The translations under genes were made by a program, and so were the position numbers. Positions 8,934 to 18,329 of a stretch of DNA of 64,000 bases are shown piece after piece. How positions within the stretch are numbered: position 1 is the first letter of the stretch; every line of letters starts with the position of its first letter. Source of the stretch: Pseudoalteromonas umbrosa (lineage in GTDB: Bacteria; Pseudomonadota; Gammaproteobacteria; Enterobacterales; Alteromonadaceae); contig NZ_JASJUU010000002.1 in NCBI RefSeq assembly GCF_030125375.1, positions 1-64,000 of the forward strand, written 5' to 3'. Under the pieces are notes generated by a model that saw only the letters and a list, made by a program, of their open reading frames with translations, did not search any database and had not been told where the DNA came from.

Positions 8934-11725
8934 TAAATATTCACCTCTTCTTTGGGTGCATTTGCAGTCACTTTACCAAGACTTGCTAGTATCATCAGCG
9001 TTGCGCCTACAACGGTGATGTAAACACCTAAATCAAATACTAATGCACTGGCAAGCTCAATCTCACCAATCAATGGAATATCAAAATAATCAAACCACGT
9101 AGTCAAGAATGGACGTCCAAATGCCCAACTACCTAAACCAGATAACATCGCTATCGCAATACCTGAAGCGATAATCTTTCTGTAGTTCAAGGTAAAGCGC
9201 TCTGCTATCCAATTTGAACCATGTGCAATGTATTGCAAAATAAAGGCAATTGCTGTGACTAGACCTGCGATAAAGCCACCACCAGGTAGATTATGCCCTC
9301 TTAAGAAAATGTAAAACGACACTAACAGCGCGAGTGGTAACAAGCTTTGAGAAATTGAAGCCAGCAGAAGAGGATAGCGCTCTTTCGCCCAAGGTCTGCC
9401 TTCTGAGTCACTGCCCGGCATAAACAATGGTAAATGAATAATCAGTTTATATATACCCAGTGCTGCAATGCCCAATACGACGATTTCACCAAGCGTATCA
9501 AAGCCCCTGAAATCAACTAGGATAACGTTTACGACATTAGTTCCCCCGCCGCCCGTTTTCGCGTTAGCAACAAAGAAATCAGAGATAGAAGTCAAAGGTC
9601 GTGTGATCAGGGCATAACAAATACTGCCGATAATCACACCGATCGCTGATGCGATCCCCAAGTCCCTCAACGTTCTAATCGAGCTAGATTCTTTTGGTGT
9701 TTTCTGTGGTAAGAAGAACAAAGCTAGCATCAATAGAATAATGGTCACAACTTCAACCGTTAACTGTGTTAACGCAAGATCTGGTGCAGAGAAACGCGTA
9801 AAGGCGACAGATACCATCAAACCTACAACCGAAATCATAAGCAACGCAACCATACGTGTACGGTGCCAAATCACAGTGCTGATCGCGCCAATCATTAATA
9901 GTCCTGCGCCAATGCCATTATGAATATCGACAGGTGTAAGTGTATTCTCACCCACTAATTGGCTCATCTCAAATAAAGGCCAACCAGCGCTGACAAGCAC
10001 AACCAACAGCATCAGCATTAAATAACGCTGCAATGAACCATTTTCAATAGCACTGATTTTGTTTTGACTCCAGATCACTACTGAATGCATGGTCTTCTCA
10101 AAACCTTTTTTGGCATTAATTGGTGGTAGAGATGCTTGGAATTGAAATAGGTATTTGCGCTGAGTATATATCAGTAAACCACCACAAACAGCAATTGCAC
10201 TCATTAGCAGAGGTAAGTTCAAGCCGTGCCAAATTGCGATGTAGAACTCAGGCGGCTCACCACCTAAAACAGCGCCAGAAGCCAGTCTTAAAATTCCGTC
10301 GACAATAAAGTTCGGGAACATGCCCACAATCAAACATAGCGCCACCAATATCTCAATAGGTACTCGCATATAACGCGGTGCTTCATGAGGCTCTTTTGGT
10401 AAATCAACCGGATCGCCATTAAAGAAAACATCGTGAATGAATCGAGCAGAATAGGCCACAGAGAAAGCAGCTGCAATGGTTGCTAAAATAGGGATAAGCC
10501 ATGACATTGAACCCAGTAACTGCTGATGCAATGTTTCTGCAAAAAACATTTCTTTAGACAAGAAACCGTTTAGTAGCGGAACACCAGCCATCGATGCAGC
10601 TGCAACCATCGCCAATGTAGCGGTATAAGGCATAAAGCGCCACATACCATTAAGCTTACGCATGTCTCGGGTGCCAGTTTCATGATCAATGATGCCGGTC
10701 GCCATAAAAAGCGACGCCTTAAACGTTGCATGGTTAATGATATGGAAAATAGCCGCTACTGTAGCAAGCTCGGTATCCAAGCCCAATAACAGGGTGATAA
10801 GACCAAGGTGGCTGATAGTCGAAAATGCCAGTAGGCCTTTTAAGTCATGTTTAAATAAAGCGATATACGCACCGACAAGTAGCGTTATAAGGCCTGTCAA
10901 ACCCACTAAGATGAACCAAATTTCTGTTCCCGCCAAAGCTGGGTAAAAACGCGCAAGTAAGAAAATACCCGCTTTAACCATAGTTGCCGAGTGTAAGTAA
11001 GCACTTACAGGTGTTGGCGCAGCCATAGCGTGAGGTAGCCAGAAATGGAAAGGGAATTGAGCAGATTTAGTGAACGCGCCTAATAGGACAAGCACTAATG
11101 CCACTTCATACAAATCATGAGATTGGATAAGCTCACGACTTGCCAAAATAATGTCTAAATCGTAACTTCCAACGATATTACCGAGTAATAGTAAACCAGC
11201 CAATAGTGCTAAACCGCCGCCACCAGTAATTGCCAGCGCCATTTTTGCGCCTTTACGCGCTTCTGATTTATGCCACCAATAACTTATCAGTAAAAATGAA
11301 CTAATACTGGTTAATTCCCAAAACACCCACAATTGCAATACGTTGTTAGACATTACAATGCCTAGCATGGCTGTCATGAATAACATTAGATAAGCATATA
11401 GCTTGGGCATTGAGTCATTTTCACTCAGGTAATAGCGTGCATAGAAAATAACTAATATGCCAATACCTAAGATCATAAATACGAATAAAAGTGCCAATCC
11501 ATCCAAACGGAAAGACACGTCAAGATCGAGTATTGGTACCCAATCTAGCGTTGCGCGAACAGCTTCCCCAGCAAACACTGCGGGAGCTAAATCAATGGCT
11601 AATAAAAGAGCCACAGTAGGTGCAATCAAGGTGATTGCAGTAGACTGATTGCGAGAGAGCTTACCTGTTAACGATGAGAGTAAACTACCTAACAAGGATA
11701 TCAATGGTATCCAAAGCAAAGTCAT
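8933..11725 (-). CDS. mrpA: Mrp/Mnh cation/proton antiporter subunit A fused to subunit B
   Basis: A 930-residue membrane protein. Residues about 1-500 are NuoL-like, with [19 protein letters not shown] and the lysine/histidine segment [30 protein letters not shown] split around residues 140-255. Residues about 600-780 form the NuoJ-like MrpA tail, including [21 protein letters not shown]. The last 150 residues correspond to MrpB ([23 protein letters not shown]). This MrpA-B fusion is typical of group 2 (Pha2-type) operons in Gram-negative bacteria and explains why there are six rather than seven genes. It is the first gene of the operon. The complex supports salt and alkali tolerance, a likely need in sea water. 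Confidence 0.93.
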   Translation of the reverse strand: MTLLWIPLISLLGSLLSSLTGKLSRNQSTAITLIAPTVALLLAIDLAPAVFAGEAVRATLDWVPILDLDVSFRLDGLALLFVFMILGIGILVIFYARYYLSENDSMPKLYAYLMLFMTAMLGIVMSNNVLQLWVFWELTSISSFLLISYWWHKSEARKGAKMALAITGGGGLALLAGLLLLGNIVGSYDLDIILASRELIQSHDLYEVALVLVLLGAFTKSAQFPFHFWLPHAMAAPTPVSAYLHSATMVKAGIFLLARFYPALAGTEIWFILVGLTGLITLLVGAYIALFKHDLKGLLAFSTISHLGLITLLLGLDTELATVAAIFHIINHATFKASLFMATGIIDHETGTRDMRKLNGMWRFMPYTATLAMVAAASMAGVPLLNGFLSKEMFFAETLHQQLLGSMSWLIPILATIAAAFSVAYSARFIHDVFFNGDPVDLPKEPHEAPRYMRVPIEILVALCLIVGMFPNFIVDGILRLASGAVLGGEPPEFYIAIWHGLNLPLLMSAIAVCGGLLIYTQRKYLFQFQASLPPINAKKGFEKTMHSVVIWSQNKISAIENGSLQRYLMLMLLVVLVSAGWPLFEMSQLVGENTLTPVDIHNGIGAGLLMIGAISTVIWHRTRMVALLMISVVGLMVSVAFTRFSAPDLALTQLTVEVVTIILLMLALFFLPQKTPKESSSIRTLRDLGIASAIGVIIGSICYALITRPLTSISDFFVANAKTGGGGTNVVNVILVDFRGFDTLGEIVVLGIAALGIYKLIIHLPLFMPGSDSEGRPWAKERYPLLLASISQSLLPLALLVSFYIFLRGHNLPGGGFIAGLVTAIAFILQYIAHGSNWIAERFTLNYRKIIASGIAIAMLSGLGSWAFGRPFLTTWFDYFDIPLIGEIELASALVFDLGVYITVVGATLMILASLGKVTANAPKEEVNI

Positions 11726-11763
11726 AAAGAAGCCTTATATCTTCGATGCCGTTCATCACTATT

Positions 11764-11822
11764 AAATGCACGTTATGATTACGTCATGGCGATCGTGTTC
11801 TGTTTATTTTTTACGTGCATTT
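11764..11822. repeat. Ten-base-pair inverted repeat upstream of mrpA
   Basis: AAATGCACGT (11764-11773) and ACGTGCATTT (11813-11822) are exact reverse complements separated by 39 bp, located about 40-100 bp upstream of the antiporter operon start. It could be an RNA stem in the mrp leader or a pair of operator half-sites. A possible promoter further upstream on the minus strand (TAGACA, 18 bp, TATAAC) would place it inside the transcribed leader. Confidence 0.4.
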
Positions 11823-11963
11823 TTATCACACATAACGTCTACCAGTTATACTTTATTAGTGTTTGACTTGTCTAGGGTTTCACGTACTGGCTGTTTAAAT
11901 TGTAGACAAGATTAACAAACAATTCAGATCCTGTTCATAAAAGGTACGCTCATTTAACTCAGA

Positions 11964-13133
11964 TCAATGCTTGGTATTTAGCTCGTTGAGATAAACCTGA
12001 TAATCACTGGGCACTGATAAAGTTTTATTTAATGACTTTAACCATAATCCTAAATAGTGGTTTGACAAGTGAATTTCGTGATATTGCATTTTTGATGCGA
12101 TATGTTGCGGTTTGTACGACTCTAGCTGCCCAAACTTACATGTCTCGCTCTTATACCATCCTTTTGGAGCACTTGTACCAACATATAAATTGGGGGCTTT
12201 ATAGCCTGATGTTTTACATAGCCAATCAGCCTTTGCTTGAGGCACTGGATACTCATCTTCAAAATGAGCAAAATGCATCATTTCGTGTACAAACAGCTCA
12301 TATTGACTCTTATTATGAAGCCTCATCACACCATTATATACATTTGCCAAGCCTTGTTTATTTGTCATGATCACTAAATGTCTAGCTTGTTGCACTGATG
12401 ATTCTTGAAGTAAAAGATCAATATTGCATTGGATGAAGTTAGACTCACCTCCTGAGCACTGTGTCAGGTCTCCAACATATAAAGGATCAGATAGGCAATA
12501 TGGAAGCAATTCAGATAATGTGCTTTGATTGTACTGTGTTCTTAGACGTTTGAGTTGCTTTACACCAGATAAGGTCTCGGCAAATAACATAATAGAATGT
12601 TTACAACTGGCGCTTGAAGTATGCCAACCAAATACGGATACACCTAAAGCATCAACACTGGCCTTATTCAAGGTGCTTATCGAGTTGCCGACTTCAAGAC
12701 CGTATATAGAAGCATAAGGCTCTAGAACCTCTAGCTGATCAAATATACGTGTCATAAGTGCATACTCTCCTTGCTTCTCTAATAGATCTAACACCCGAAT
12801 ACGTGCTGACGATGTGCTCTGTTGCCAATATTTTTCGATTAAAAGCCACGCTTGCTCATAATGACTGTTTGCTACAAGCCTAATAGCCCATTCAAAAGCA
12901 AAAATAGGATAGCCAGTGCGCCTTAGCAATTGAACTTGCTCATCGGTGAGTTGCTCTGGGATTTGCTTGAGTCGCAAATAAGCATAGTTTGAGTGGTTAA
13001 AATTTTGCGCAGCACGGGTAACGAGTATATTCAGTTCGGCACCTTTCATATCGGCCAAACTTGCTATATGTTGGCTGCTACTCGGAACAGCCATCAACAG
13101 AAAGACAATACCAGTCAGGTACTGACGTAGCAT
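11964..13133 (-). CDS. Secreted protein with an M64-like metallopeptidase motif
   Basis: A 389-residue protein starting with a likely signal peptide (MLRQYLTGIVFLLMAVPSSS). The C-terminal half contains ELFVHEMMHFAHFEDEYP. The pattern HExxH followed by an acidic DEY resembles the zinc-binding site HExxHxxxxLxDEY of M64-type (IgA peptidase-like) metallopeptidases, so a zinc protease is plausible. The N-terminal half looks helical and TPR-like. It begins immediately after the nlpI stop codon (GTG at 13136 or ATG at 13133, the ATG chosen), so it is probably translated from the nlpI message. NlpI is an adaptor for envelope proteases in E. coli, which makes a protease partner attractive but unproven. 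Confidence 0.6.
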   Translation of the reverse strand: MLRQYLTGIVFLLMAVPSSSQHIASLADMKGAELNILVTRAAQNFNHSNYAYLRLKQIPEQLTDEQVQLLRRTGYPIFAFEWAIRLVANSHYEQAWLLIEKYWQQSTSSARIRVLDLLEKQGEYALMTRIFDQLEVLEPYASIYGLEVGNSISTLNKASVDALGVSVFGWHTSSASCKHSIMLFAETLSGVKQLKRLRTQYNQSTLSELLPYCLSDPLYVGDLTQCSGGESNFIQCNIDLLLQESSVQQARHLVIMTNKQGLANVYNGVMRLHNKSQYELFVHEMMHFAHFEDEYPVPQAKADWLCKTSGYKAPNLYVGTSAPKGWYKSETCKFGQLESYKPQHIASKMQYHEIHLSNHYLGLWLKSLNKTLSVPSDYQVYLNELNTKH

Positions 13134-13136
13134 CAC

Positions 13137-14030
13137 TTAGCTAGCACTTGCTTTTAACAATGCTTCTCGTAACAGGCGAAGCTCTAATTTAGCATATTTA
13201 TGTTCGACAAATTCATATACGTTGGTTGCCAAAGTTAGCCTAAAGTACTCCGCCGCTTTGACATAACTACCTGTACTCAAATGCCTTTTTGCAATGTAAA
13301 AATATGCCTCACAAAGTCTTTCCACATACTCTTTTTGAGTTTTAACACCTGCAGTAATACCATCTAGAAACTGCTCTTCACTTATTTCGTTTAAGTAAAA
13401 CTGTACAATTTGAGTCGACCAAGCTTCATTATTTAGTTGCTGACTATTTGCTTTTAATTGCGCTTGCGCAACAATCGGATCTAAAGAATTCTGTGCTAGG
13501 TACAGCCATAACATTCTGTAAGCATCATCTGGCGAGCTTGATAAAAAGCGCTCAAAATCAGCTATTGCTATCTCTTTTCTGCCGCCATAATATAGCGCAA
13601 TGCCACGATTTAAATAAGCATATTCATAGCTTTCATCTAACTCAAGCACCGCACCAAAGCTTTCGTAAGCCTCACTAAACTCCTGGCGCAATGTATGGTG
13701 TATGCCAACGAAGTTATATGTTTCAGCAAGATCTGGTCTGAGTTTCAGTGCACGATTGAAATCTATTTGAGCCAATTGCGCTAAACCCAAACTGTCATAT
13801 AACTTGCCGCGTATGTGATATAGCTCCGCTCTTTGATTACGAGTAAGCTCTGCGCTATTTAATAATTCACTATAGCGGGCAACTTCGATTTGAACGCGAG
13901 GGTTAGGTTGCATTGGCTCGGTGAAAGGAATTGGTAGCAGAGGTTGCAGTTTATCTTCAATATTCGCCTGCTGAGTGCTTTGGCAGCCCAATAAGCTCAA
14001 TCCAAGCAAAGGTAATAGTAAAAATCTCAA
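13137..14030 (-). CDS. nlpI: Lipoprotein NlpI
   Basis: An outer-membrane lipoprotein with TPR repeats. From a TTG start at 14030 (AGAGGG about 7-10 bp upstream) the protein begins MRFLLLPLLGLSLLGC, a proper lipoprotein signal with Cys16 as the lipidated residue; longer starts put non-signal residues in front. TPR helices follow, including YHIRGKLYDSLGLAQLAQIDF and YNFVGIHHTLRQEFSEAYESF. In E. coli NlpI binds the protease Prc and controls peptidoglycan hydrolases such as MepS. Its position directly downstream of pnp is conserved in enterobacteria, which supports the call. Confidence 0.88.
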   Translation of the reverse strand: MRFLLLPLLGLSLLGCQSTQQANIEDKLQPLLPIPFTEPMQPNPRVQIEVARYSELLNSAELTRNQRAELYHIRGKLYDSLGLAQLAQIDFNRALKLRPDLAETYNFVGIHHTLRQEFSEAYESFGAVLELDESYEYAYLNRGIALYYGGRKEIAIADFERFLSSSPDDAYRMLWLYLAQNSLDPIVAQAQLKANSQQLNNEAWSTQIVQFYLNEISEEQFLDGITAGVKTQKEYVERLCEAYFYIAKRHLSTGSYVKAAEYFRLTLATNVYEFVEHKYAKLELRLLREALLKASAS

Positions 14031-14085
14031 GGTATATCCCTCTTTGGGCCAGATAATCATAGTGTCAGCCATTAAAGCACAAAAA

Positions 14086-14108
14086 AAGGGGCCATTCAGC
14101 CCCTTTTA
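14086..14108 (-). terminator. Terminator hairpin after pnp
   Basis: GGGGC and GCCCC flank a 6-nt loop, with A and T runs extending the stem (AAAAGGGGC / GCCCCTTTT). On the minus strand a T-run follows. It lies 29 bp past the pnp stop codon, between pnp and nlpI. Confidence 0.8.
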
Positions 14109-14136
14109 ACGAAACTTATTGTTTCTTTACATAAAA

Positions 14137-16266
14137 TTACTCACCTTTTGGTGCTTGCTCTGCAGCAGGCTCCGATGGCTCAAGCGCTTCTTTAATACTT
14201 AGACGTACACGGCCTTGGCGATCTACTTCTAGTACTTTAACTTTAACTTCTTGGCCTACCTTCAGGTGGTCAGATACGTTATTAACACGCTCTTTGCTGA
14301 TTTGAGAAATGTGCACAAGGCCATCTTTGCCCGGTAATACATTTACAAACGCACCAAAGTCAACGATACGGTTTACTTTACCGTTGTAGATAGTGCCAAC
14401 TTCTAGCTCAGCTGTCAGTGCTTCAATACGTGCAATCGCTTCTTTAGCGCTGTTACCATTAGTTGCAGCAATCTTAACAGTACCGTCATCTTCGATTTCG
14501 ATAGTTGTGTCAGTTTCTTCTGTTAACTGACGGATTGTTGCACCACCTTTACCGATTACGTCTGCAATCTTCTTCGGTGGAATGCTCATCGTGTAAATAC
14601 GCGGAGCGAATTCAGATAGCTCTTGTGAAGGTGCAGCAATTGCTTGGTCCATCACGCTAAGGATATGCATACGGGCAGCTTTAGCTTGCTTAAGTGCGAT
14701 CTGCATGATTTCTTTCGTGATACCTTCAATCTTGATATCCATCTGAAGTGCAGTAACACCAGCGCTGCTACCTGCTACTTTAAAGTCCATGTCACCTAGG
14801 TGGTCTTCATCACCTAAGATATCAGAAAGAACAACGAATTCTTCGCCTTCTTTAACTAGACCCATTGCGATACCAGCAACAGAAGCTTTAACAGGTACAC
14901 CCGCATCCATCAGAGCAAGAGAAGTACCACACACAGATGCCATTGAAGATGAACCATTTGACTCAGTGATTTCAGAAACAACACGTACTGAGTAAGGGAA
15001 TTCTTCTAAGCTTGGCATTACAGCTTGAACACCACGCTTTGCAAGGTTACCGTGGCCGATTTCACGACGCTTTGGAGAACCGATGAAACCAGTTTCACCT
15101 ACACAGAATGGAGGGAAGTTGTAATGAAGCATGAAGTGGTGCTTGTGAGTACCAACTAGGTCATCCATCATCTGTGCGTCACGCTCAGTACCTAAAGTAG
15201 CAGTAACTAATGCCTGAGTTTCACCACGTGTGAAGATTGATGAGCCGTGTGTACGTGGAAGTACACCAGTCATTACGTCAAGTGCACGAACCATATCTGG
15301 TTCACGACCATCGATACGTTTCTCACCTGCAATGATACGACCACGAACAATTTTCTTCTCTAGAGAGCTGAATAGCTTACCAACTTCTTGCTCGTCTAGC
15401 TCTTCGCCTTCAGCAAGTTCAGCAGTTAGCTTTTCAATTACTTCTGCTTTTGCTTCAGATAGCGACTCTTTACGTGCTACTTTGTCAGTAATAAGGTAAG
15501 CCGTGCCTACTTTTTCTTCTGCAATTGCAGCTACTTTGTCTGCTAGTGCAACGTTTTTCTCAGGAGCAGTCCAATCCCAAGCAGGTTTGCCAGCTTCAGC
15601 CTTGAACTCTTCGATTGCTTTGATGATAGCTTGAGACTGATCATGACCGTATACAACAGCACCTAGCATCTCTTCTTCAGTTAAGATTTCAGCTTCTGAT
15701 TCAACCATCAGTACTGCATTTTCAGTACCTGCTACCACTAGGTCTAGCTTACTTTCAGCTAACTCAGTTACAGTTGGGTTAAGTACGTACTGACCGTCGA
15801 TGTAACCAACTCGCGCTGCACCGATAGGACCATTGAATGGCACGCCTGAAATAGCAAGTGCTGCAGAAGTACCGATCAACGCAACCATATCAGGCTGAAT
15901 TTCAGGATCTGAAGAAACAACTGTCGCGATAACTTGAACTTCGTTCACGAAACCATCTGGGAATAGTGGACGAATTGGGCGGTCAATTAGACGCGCTGTT
16001 AGTGTTTCTGAATCAGAAGGACGACCTTCACGCTTCAAGAAACCGCCTGGGATACGACCAGCTGCGTACATTTTTTCTTGGTAGTTAACCGTTAGAGGGA
16101 AGAAATCCTGACCAGGCGCTGCTTCACGCTTACCAACAACAGTCACTAGCACTGATGTGTCACCAATGCTTGCTAAAACCGCACCGTCAGCCTGACGTGC
16201 GATTGCACCTGTTTCCAGAGTCACAGTATGTTGACCTAACTGGAATTCTTTAATTATTGCTTGCAC
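14137..16266 (-). CDS. pnp: Polyribonucleotide nucleotidyltransferase (PNPase)
   Basis: A phosphorolytic 3'-5' exoribonuclease and component of the RNA degradosome, 709 residues from a GTG start at 16266 that has AAGGAAT upstream and aligns with E. coli Pnp ([19 protein letters not shown]). Two RNase PH domains (about 1-215 and 310-540) are joined by a helical linker. KH ([14 protein letters not shown]) and S1 ([30 protein letters not shown]) RNA-binding domains follow. The catalytic segment with [18 protein letters not shown] is intact. It sits downstream of rpsO as in most gammaproteobacteria and has its own long leader, where RNase III autoregulation is known in E. coli. Confidence 0.97.
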   Translation of the reverse strand: MQAIIKEFQLGQHTVTLETGAIARQADGAVLASIGDTSVLVTVVGKREAAPGQDFFPLTVNYQEKMYAAGRIPGGFLKREGRPSDSETLTARLIDRPIRPLFPDGFVNEVQVIATVVSSDPEIQPDMVALIGTSAALAISGVPFNGPIGAARVGYIDGQYVLNPTVTELAESKLDLVVAGTENAVLMVESEAEILTEEEMLGAVVYGHDQSQAIIKAIEEFKAEAGKPAWDWTAPEKNVALADKVAAIAEEKVGTAYLITDKVARKESLSEAKAEVIEKLTAELAEGEELDEQEVGKLFSSLEKKIVRGRIIAGEKRIDGREPDMVRALDVMTGVLPRTHGSSIFTRGETQALVTATLGTERDAQMMDDLVGTHKHHFMLHYNFPPFCVGETGFIGSPKRREIGHGNLAKRGVQAVMPSLEEFPYSVRVVSEITESNGSSSMASVCGTSLALMDAGVPVKASVAGIAMGLVKEGEEFVVLSDILGDEDHLGDMDFKVAGSSAGVTALQMDIKIEGITKEIMQIALKQAKAARMHILSVMDQAIAAPSQELSEFAPRIYTMSIPPKKIADVIGKGGATIRQLTEETDTTIEIEDDGTVKIAATNGNSAKEAIARIEALTAELEVGTIYNGKVNRIVDFGAFVNVLPGKDGLVHISQISKERVNNVSDHLKVGQEVKVKVLEVDRQGRVRLSIKEALEPSEPAAEQAPKGE

Positions 16267-16392
16267 AAAAATATTCCTTAAAAAATATATTAAAACGCCA
16301 ACAACAACCAATTACAGTCTTAAATAGAACAACCAAAATTACTGGCTACTCATATAGTTCTACTTAAGCACTACAATTGGCAGAAGTATCGG

Positions 16393-16421
16393 CGCTTGCT
16401 CAGCACTATGCATGAGCGAGG
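16393..16421 (-). other. Possible processing hairpin in the pnp leader
   Basis: Between rpsO and pnp, GCTTGCTCA and TGAGCGAG can pair (one wobble) around a 10-nt loop. In E. coli a long hairpin in the pnp leader is cleaved by RNase III to start autoregulation. Position and stem suggest an equivalent, but this stem is shorter and the link is an inference. Confidence 0.3.
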
Positions 16422-16446
16422 GTAAGTATACTGCTAGTACACGCAC

Positions 16447-16475
16447 AAAAAAAGGGGCGAATTCGCCCCTTTTTT
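16447..16475 (-). terminator. Terminator after rpsO
   Basis: A perfect palindrome GGGGCGAATTCGCCCC (16454-16469) is flanked by A and T runs, giving a strong intrinsic terminator. It lies 36 bp past the rpsO stop codon on the minus strand and separates rpsO from pnp. Confidence 0.85.
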
Positions 16476-16510
16476 ATTGTCGGATAAAAATCCAACAATT
16501 CATCAAATTC

Positions 16511-16780
16511 TTAGCGACGTAGGCCAAGCTCTTTGATCAACGCAGCGTAACGCTCAACGTTCTTACCTTTAAGGTAGTCAAGAAGGTTACGACGTTGGCT
16601 AACTTTACGTAGTAGACCACGACGAGAGTGGAAGTCGTGTTTGTGGTCAGCAAAGTGGCCTTGTAGTTTGTTGATATCAGCAGTTAGAAGTGCAACTTGA
16701 ACTTCTGGAGAACCAGTGTCGCCTTCTGCACGTGCGAATTTTGCTACGATTTCTGCTTTTTCTTTGTTGCTTAGTGACAT
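16511..16780 (-). CDS. rpsO: 30S ribosomal protein S15
   Basis: An 89-residue protein identical in length to E. coli S15, with family signatures [19 protein letters not shown] and [24 protein letters not shown]15 binds 16S rRNA early in small-subunit assembly. The start at 16780 has a GGAGT Shine-Dalgarno 6 bp upstream; an upstream in-frame start at 16792 is unnecessary. It is followed by its own terminator, then pnp. Confidence 0.97.
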   Translation of the reverse strand: MSLSNKEKAEIVAKFARAEGDTGSPEVQVALLTADINKLQGHFADHKHDFHSRRGLLRKVSQRRNLLDYLKGKNVERYAALIKELGLRR

Positions 16781-16883
16781 AATAAACTCCAATTTAAATA
16801 AATTTAATGCTTCAGCCGATCACTAATTCAGCCAAAGCGACAAAGCGGCGGCATTGTATCAGTAATTGATGCCGCTGACAAAG

Positions 16884-17819
16884 CTATTGTGCGCTAGATA
16901 GAGCTCTTTTTGCTTTTAGGTGGCCATGCTTGTTACGCTCACCAATACCGATGAACGTATCTTCAGCCATTACCTTTATAACGCCTTCAGGTACTTCACC
17001 TACCACCACGGTTTGTCCATGGCTAAAAGCAACGCCTTGCTCTTTAGTTAAAATAATCGTGGGTAAGTCGACAAGAGCGGTGTCCATCGGAAGCAGTAGC
17101 TCATCAATGTATGTTGATGGCTCAACACCATCAGCTTTAGCCTGTTGTAACTTTTCTTCTAACGTTTCAATAGTAATCATCTTATCTGCTGGGTAGTGAC
17201 CAACACCACTGCGATGAAGCATGACCACATGTGCGCCACAGCCCAGCTTTTCACCTAAATCGTCAACAATAGTACGAATGTAGGTACCTTTTGAAACGTG
17301 TACAGTCATTTGGATCTGTTGACTGTCCGCATCGTATTCATCAAGCGTGATACTATATACGTTTATTTTTCGACATTTACGCGGTACTTCAATGCCTTCA
17401 CGTGCATACTTGTATAAAGGCTGGCCTTGATATTTAAGCGCAGAATACATTGAAGGGTATTGATCAGACTCACCTAAAAAGCTGGCAACTTCCTGCTCTA
17501 ATTGCTGTTGCGTAATTTCCACAGAGCGTGTTTCAACGATTTCACCATCCGAGTCTGACGTCGTTGTGCGTTCACCTAATTGTGCACGCACAACATAAGT
17601 TTTATCAGTGTCCAATAGAAACTGCGTAAATTTTGTTGCTTCACCAAAACAGATTGGCAGCATACCTGTTGCAAGCGGATCTAACGCACCAGTGTGACCC
17701 GCTTTTTGTGCAAAGTAGATACCTTTAGCTTGTTGCAAAGCTTTGTTAGATGAGATCCCTTGTGGCTTGTGTAAAAGTACAATGCCATCAACCGGGCGAC
17801 CTTTACTACGACGGGCCAT
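16884..17819 (-). CDS. truB: tRNA pseudouridine(55) synthase TruB
   Basis: A 311-residue enzyme that makes pseudouridine 55 in the T-loop of tRNAs. The catalytic motif GHTGALDPLATGMLPICFG carries the nucleophile Asp47. A C-terminal PUA-like region (about 245-311) is present. Its start codon overlaps the rbfA stop by one base, so the two are translationally coupled in the nusA-infB-rbfA-truB operon. Confidence 0.96.
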   Translation of the reverse strand: MARRSKGRPVDGIVLLHKPQGISSNKALQQAKGIYFAQKAGHTGALDPLATGMLPICFGEATKFTQFLLDTDKTYVVRAQLGERTTTSDSDGEIVETRSVEITQQQLEQEVASFLGESDQYPSMYSALKYQGQPLYKYAREGIEVPRKCRKINVYSITLDEYDADSQQIQMTVHVSKGTYIRTIVDDLGEKLGCGAHVVMLHRSGVGHYPADKMITIETLEEKLQQAKADGVEPSTYIDELLLPMDTALVDLPTIILTKEQGVAFSHGQTVVVGEVPEGVIKVMAEDTFIGIGERNKHGHLKAKRALSSAQ

Positions 17820-18223
17820 TACTCTTCACCACCTTCAACTGAATCCGTATCTTCACCGCGCTTTTCTTTATCAGTGCGGATCACTTCATCAACCAAGTTA
17901 GAAATACGCATACCTTCCATTAATGAGTTATCAAGTACAAATCGTAACTCTGGCATGATACGCGCGCGGATACGTTTGCCAAGCAATGAACGGATATAGC
18001 CCGTTGCATCATTCAAAATTGCTAGGTTTTGTTTTGTATCCTCATCGCTTTTACTGTTTAAAACAGTTACAAAGATTTTTGCGTAAGATAAATCACGAGA
18101 TACTTCAACTGCCGATACAGTCACCATACCTAATCTTGGATCTTTAATTTCTCGTTGCAAAATAACAGCAATTTCTTTTTGAATTTGCTGTGCAACGCGA
18201 TCCGTACGAGAAAATTCTCTCAT
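17819..18223 (-). CDS. rbfA: 30S ribosome-binding factor A
   Basis: A small KH-fold protein that helps mature the 16S 5' end, needed at low temperature. The sequence has family features [41 protein letters not shown] and ends in an acidic tail. The ATG at 18223 gives [10 protein letters not shown], aligning with E. coli RbfA; an upstream GTG at 18232 would add only three residues. It follows infB after a hairpin and overlaps truB. Confidence 0.95.
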   Translation of the reverse strand: MREFSRTDRVAQQIQKEIAVILQREIKDPRLGMVTVSAVEVSRDLSYAKIFVTVLNSKSDEDTKQNLAILNDATGYIRSLLGKRIRARIMPELRFVLDNSLMEGMRISNLVDEVIRTDKEKRGEDTDSVEGGEE

Positions 18224-18283
18224 TGTCACCACTTATATAAACTATTGATTTTTATATTATAAAAATCCAAAAAACACAAACAC

Positions 18284-18307
18284 AAATGGGGGCGAATGCC
18301 CCCATTT
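18284..18307 (-). terminator. Hairpin between infB and rbfA
   Basis: AAATGGGGGC and GCCCCCATTT form a 10-bp perfect stem with a 4-nt loop, 23 bp past the infB stop. The minus strand downstream is only moderately T-rich, so this may be a partial terminator or an RNA-stabilising or processing hairpin inside the operon. Confidence 0.6.
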
Positions 18308-18329
18308 CAAGGTTTAAACCCTGTGAGAA

